Source: Prevotella sp. P5-92 (lineage in GTDB: Bacteria > Bacteroidota > Bacteroidia > Bacteroidales > Bacteroidaceae). From it: a DNA stretch of 64,000 nt. The position numbers were made by a program, and so were the translations under genes. Below, one piece after another: positions 60,832-64,000 of the stretch; position 1 is the stretch's first letter; every line of letters begins with the position of its first letter. The DNA lies in assembly GCF_002251245.1 (NCBI RefSeq), contig NZ_NPJG01000114.1, positions 1 through 64,000 on the forward strand, written 5' to 3'. The notes under the pieces are model-generated. The model was not told the origin of the DNA, searched no databases, and was given only the letters and a program-made list of their open reading frames with translations.

Positions 60832-62085
60832 CTATTGATACTCGGAGAGTGCAAGACGGAGACCGAGGTAGTCATCACGGCCTTCAGGTGAGTTGCTGTA
60901 ACGAACAGCAGAGCGACAACCTCTCGCGTAGTTGTTCCAGCTACCACCACGGGTCACTCGTCTAGTTCCACTATCAGGCCCAGTCGGATTCGTCTGTGCA
61001 TTACTTTCGTAACTACCATACCAGTCTTGACACCATTCCCATACGTTGCCACTCATGTCATATATACCCAACTCGTTAGCCTTCTTTGTCTTTACAGGAT
61101 GTGGTTTGCAGTTGTTTTTTTCAATCTTATTCCAATCCCAATCACCTGATAGATATTTGTCTCCACAATTCTGCCAATACCATGCTACTTCATCAATATT
61201 ATTACTTCCACTATACTGAGTGCCATTGCCTTTATTGCCACCATAAGAGGCATACTCCCATTCTGCTTCTGTTGGCAAACGGAAATATCTACCGGTAAGG
61301 TTGTTCAACTTGTCTATGAATTTTTGGCAGTCATTCCAAGATATTGTTTCTACAGGCAAATTGTCACCCTTGAAGTTTGATGGATTATTTCCCATTATAG
61401 CTGTCCATAAAGTTTGGGTCACTTCAGTCTCACCTATATAATAAGTTGATAAAGTCACTTGATGGGCAGGTTTTTCATCATCATCGGAATTACGTTGTTT
61501 TTTTGTCGCCCCCATAAAGAATGAGCCACCTTCGACCTTTATCATATTGAAGGTCACACCATTGACCGTAATGGGCAAAATATTACCATAACCATTTGAA
61601 TATTGCACCGGTTGGGATTGTGACCGCTGAGGTGTGGTGGTTTGTTGATGCGGTGTCTGTTGTGCAGCACTATTCACTTGCTGCTGATTAGAGGGTTGAA
61701 CACTTGCATTGGCATCTACTATAGACACTTCGTATGTCGCAGATTCCGTGAGAGTCTTATATCCATAGTCCTCGAACGTTATCTTTAAAGGATAATGATA
61801 CTTAAACTCCAGCTTGATATATCTCGCAGACGGAGAGACGAAAATCTTCTTTACCGTGCCTTTAGTGATTATTGTGCCAACATTACCTCCTTCACAATTC
61901 ACTATGTCATCCAACACCATAACCTTAACCAATGCACACAGTTTGCCGTTAAGGTCAGTCCGACCGCTGTCAAGTCGTGCCTCAAGGTTCATTTTGTCAT
62001 GGGTGAATGACTCTACTGCCAGTTTTTGTGCAAAAGAGAAAGTTACACAAAAAATGAATTCCAATATAAGTATTATATATTTCAT
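60832..62085 (-). CDS. Secreted SUMF1/FGE-fold protein, copy 2
   Basis: A 417-residue protein with a signal peptide (MKYIILILEFIFCVTFSFAQ), the shared N-terminal domain (LAVESFTHDKMNLEARLDSG), a Q/T-rich linker (QQVNSAAQQTPHQQTTTPQR) and the FGE fold (VEGGSFFMGATKKQRNSDDD, STYYIGETEVTQTLWTAIMG, FRLPTEAEWEYASYGGNKGN). The tip reads RGGSWNNYARGCRSAVRYSN and ends SPEGRDDYLGLRLALSEYQ. Most of the protein is close to copy 1; differences are concentrated in the linker and the tip. Confidence 0.88.
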   Translation of the reverse strand: MKYIILILEFIFCVTFSFAQKLAVESFTHDKMNLEARLDSGRTDLNGKLCALVKVMVLDDIVNCEGGNVGTIITKGTVKKIFVSPSARYIKLEFKYHYPLKITFEDYGYKTLTESATYEVSIVDANASVQPSNQQQVNSAAQQTPHQQTTTPQRSQSQPVQYSNGYGNILPITVNGVTFNMIKVEGGSFFMGATKKQRNSDDDEKPAHQVTLSTYYIGETEVTQTLWTAIMGNNPSNFKGDNLPVETISWNDCQKFIDKLNNLTGRYFRLPTEAEWEYASYGGNKGNGTQYSGSNNIDEVAWYWQNCGDKYLSGDWDWNKIEKNNCKPHPVKTKKANELGIYDMSGNVWEWCQDWYGSYESNAQTNPTGPDSGTRRVTRGGSWNNYARGCRSAVRYSNSPEGRDDYLGLRLALSEYQ

Positions 62086-62198
62086 TTCAATTCGTTTTTC
62101 TTATCAATACGTTTTCGGGGATGCTCCGCTGAGCCCCTCATTTGAAATATCCTACAGAATCTCATTTTCCTTAGGAACACATTAATAGAAGACCATTG

Positions 62199-63980
62199 TT
62201 ACTCGGAGAGCACGAGGCGGAGACCGAGACTGTAGTGGCTATAGTCAGGCGAGCTGCTGTCACGACGAGCAGATCGACATCGCCACGCGAAGTTGGACCA
62301 TCCACCGCCACGATACCCACGATAAACACCACTCGAAGGACCAATAGGATTAGCCTTTGCATTACTTTTGTAATTACCATACCAGTCTTGACACCATTCC
62401 CATACGTTACCACTCATGTCATATATACCCAACTCGTTAGCCTTCTTGGTCTTCACTGGGTGTGTTTTATTGCCGCTATTGCCATCATACCATGCCACTT
62501 CATCTATGTTACTGCTGCCGCTATACTGAGTACCATTTCTCTTGTTACCTCCACGAGCAGCAAACTCCCACTCGGCCTCTGTAGGCAAGCGAAATATTTT
62601 TCCGGTTTGGCTGTACAACTTAAGGAGAAAGTCTTGACAGTCATTCCAAGATACAGATTCTACGGGCAAGTTATCACCTCTGTAATTTGATGGATTACTA
62701 CCCATTACGGTTTTCCATAACGCCTGAGTTACTTCCGTCTCACCAATGTAATATGTCGAAAGCGTTACCTGATGCGTTGGATTTTCATCACGGTCTGGGT
62801 TCTCCTGTTCTTGGGTAGCTCCCATTGTGAATGTGCCGCCATCGACCTTTATCATATTAAACGTAACACCATTTACAGTGATTGGAACTACAGAACCAGA
62901 TGCAGAACTGTTGTTAACAGAGGATAATGAGCTTGATGTGCTATCGCTCCTTCTCAAACTTCCATTGATGGAAGCCTGCTGATTCTCCTGTATTGTCACG
63001 CTGCCGGCATAGTCCGCATATCCCGCCTTGCTGATCTTTATGCTATGCTTGCCTACTGCAATGTTGCTGAACACATTCGGAGTCTTGCCAAGAAGGCGGT
63101 TATCCATATAAATGTCGGCATCCACAGGCTCATAGTCAACCATAAGAGAACCGAATATTTGTTGGAGGGCAGGAAGAGTGACAGTCTCTGTCTGTTGCTT
63201 TGCCAAAGCCACAGTGGTGGAGGCGGAGCAATAGCCATCCTTGCGGGCTTCAACAAGGTATATTCCTGGAGTCAACTCACCATTCCAGTTATCGATGCCT
63301 TTATAGTCCTCATTGATGTATATCTGAGAGCCAGAGGTCGATGTCTTAACCGTTAAAGAAGCCTTAGTAGATTTCAGTTTGATATTTTGCTGCTGCCGTG
63401 CGCCAGTCATGTTGACGAATCCCGTCTGGGAAAGATAGCCATCCGCTTCGACTTTATATGTGTGGTTGCCATTTTCCAAATATACCTTCAGAGAGCCGTC
63501 GCTGTTGACATCCCTCGGTTCACCATTATCGATAGACACACGCGATGAGGCGGGAGTGACATTCATTACGAGGAAGTTCCCCTGCGATAGTTGGGGAGCA
63601 GGAGGAGTACCCGTAAGCACTGTAAGCCTATATACATTTCCACTCTCCACCCGTTCTATGCCATAGTCTGCAAAGGTTACTGTGAGAGGCAGAAAACTAT
63701 CGTGACGAATGGTGATCTGGCGGCTGCCGTTGGTGATATACACCAGGTATTCACCAGTATTGTACTTGGGACTGCCAATGGTGTTGCCGTCGAACACCAC
63801 GCCTTGTAGAGCTATTCCCACACGTATCACTGCACAAGGTCTGCCATTGAGGTCTGTGCGCGGCTCGGTGCGGGCGACAAGGTCGTTGGGTATATACTCA
63901 AAAGACTCTGTAGTCAGTTTTTGTGCGTGAGATAGTGTCGCACAAAGATAAAAAATCAAAGTAAGTAATATCTGTTTCAT
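62199..63980 (-). CDS. Secreted protein with three PEGA repeats and C-terminal SUMF1/FGE fold, copy 3
   Basis: A 593-residue protein from ATG 63980; the longer frame begins with TTG. Signal peptide MKQILLTLIFYLCATLSHAQ. After the shared N-terminal domain come three PEGA-type beta repeats (about 135-195, 205-258 and 270-327; for example VSIDNGEPRDVNSDGSLKVY, IYINEDYKGIDNWNGELTPG, ADIYMDNRLLGKTPNVFSNI), which bind cell-surface polymers or proteins. The FGE fold follows from about residue 365 (VDGGTFTMGATQEQENPDRD). The tip reads YRGGGWSNFAWRCRSARRDS and SSPDYSHYSLGLRLVLSE. It is the first complete gene of the leftward cluster in the window. Confidence 0.9.
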   Translation of the reverse strand: MKQILLTLIFYLCATLSHAQKLTTESFEYIPNDLVARTEPRTDLNGRPCAVIRVGIALQGVVFDGNTIGSPKYNTGEYLVYITNGSRQITIRHDSFLPLTVTFADYGIERVESGNVYRLTVLTGTPPAPQLSQGNFLVMNVTPASSRVSIDNGEPRDVNSDGSLKVYLENGNHTYKVEADGYLSQTGFVNMTGARQQQNIKLKSTKASLTVKTSTSGSQIYINEDYKGIDNWNGELTPGIYLVEARKDGYCSASTTVALAKQQTETVTLPALQQIFGSLMVDYEPVDADIYMDNRLLGKTPNVFSNIAVGKHSIKISKAGYADYAGSVTIQENQQASINGSLRRSDSTSSSLSSVNNSSASGSVVPITVNGVTFNMIKVDGGTFTMGATQEQENPDRDENPTHQVTLSTYYIGETEVTQALWKTVMGSNPSNYRGDNLPVESVSWNDCQDFLLKLYSQTGKIFRLPTEAEWEFAARGGNKRNGTQYSGSSNIDEVAWYDGNSGNKTHPVKTKKANELGIYDMSGNVWEWCQDWYGNYKSNAKANPIGPSSGVYRGYRGGGWSNFAWRCRSARRDSSSPDYSHYSLGLRLVLSE

Positions 63981-64000
63981 ATCCAATTTATTCTCTTAAA

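Overview
The window looks like a chromosomal accessory-rich region of a Bacteroidales bacterium, most likely a Prevotella/Segatella-type gut or oral species. The reasons are the many promoters of the Bacteroidetes pattern (TTTG, 19-21 bases, TAnnTTTG), weak Shine-Dalgarno use, TonB-dependent and 'outer membrane beta-barrel family' proteins, a smalltalk protein, DUF4248 and HU-like proteins, and a moderate G+C content. No rRNA, tRNA or CRISPR array was seen. Species assignment is inference.

Layout. 1-9.7 kb: the edge of an antibiotic-type nucleotidyltransferase, a secreted DUF1593 plus CE15-like esterase, a nucleotidyltransferase stub, a HigBA toxin-antitoxin pair, a TonB receptor coupled to a small heavy-metal-associated (HMA) protein, a secreted beta-helix protein and a prolyl-tRNA editing protein. 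9.8-26.8 kb is an accessory zone: two divergent ATPase_2/DUF234-type AAA-nuclease genes, a small peptide with a double-glycine leader motif, remnants of a VapE/DUF4248/smalltalk locus, two HipBA modules around a broken permease, a VapE helicase flanked by short repeat arrays, a DUF6078-like protein and two copies (A and B) of an AAA-ATPase/PD-(D/E)XK gene. 27-31.7 kb: a redox-type operon (flavin reductase, DXS-like synthase, CMD-cupin, flavodoxin lipoprotein, AraC regulator). 31.8-37.6 kb: a secreted glycosidase-like protein, two hypotheticals, AAA copy C and an HxlR regulator. 38-46.6 kb: aspartate dehydrogenase-like and hydroxyacid dehydrogenase genes, an AraC regulator and a complete tripartite RND efflux operon. 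46.7-52.9 kb: a DUF4840-like lipoprotein, a beta-barrel protein, an HU-type protein with a palindromic 21-bp repeat array in its leader, an N-terminally shortened VapE and a remnant of a group II intron whose domain V is still intact. 52.9-64 kb: a nine-gene leftward cluster with three related secreted SUMF1/FGE-fold proteins (one carrying three PEGA repeats), a cytoplasmic PP2C phosphatase, an acidic low-complexity protein, a Sel1-repeat protein and three secreted proteins of unknown role.

The most interesting structures are: the SUMF1/PP2C cluster, whose paralogues differ mainly at their C-terminal lectin-like tips and are separated by repeated hairpin elements; the three mosaic AAA-ATPase/nuclease copies that share promoter and coding sequence and end abruptly at the stop codon next to truncated neighbours; the recurrent association of VapE-type genes or their remnants with locus-specific short repeat arrays of fixed period; and a very small gene encoding a GG-leader peptide. 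All functional statements rest on motif recognition by eye; no database search was possible.
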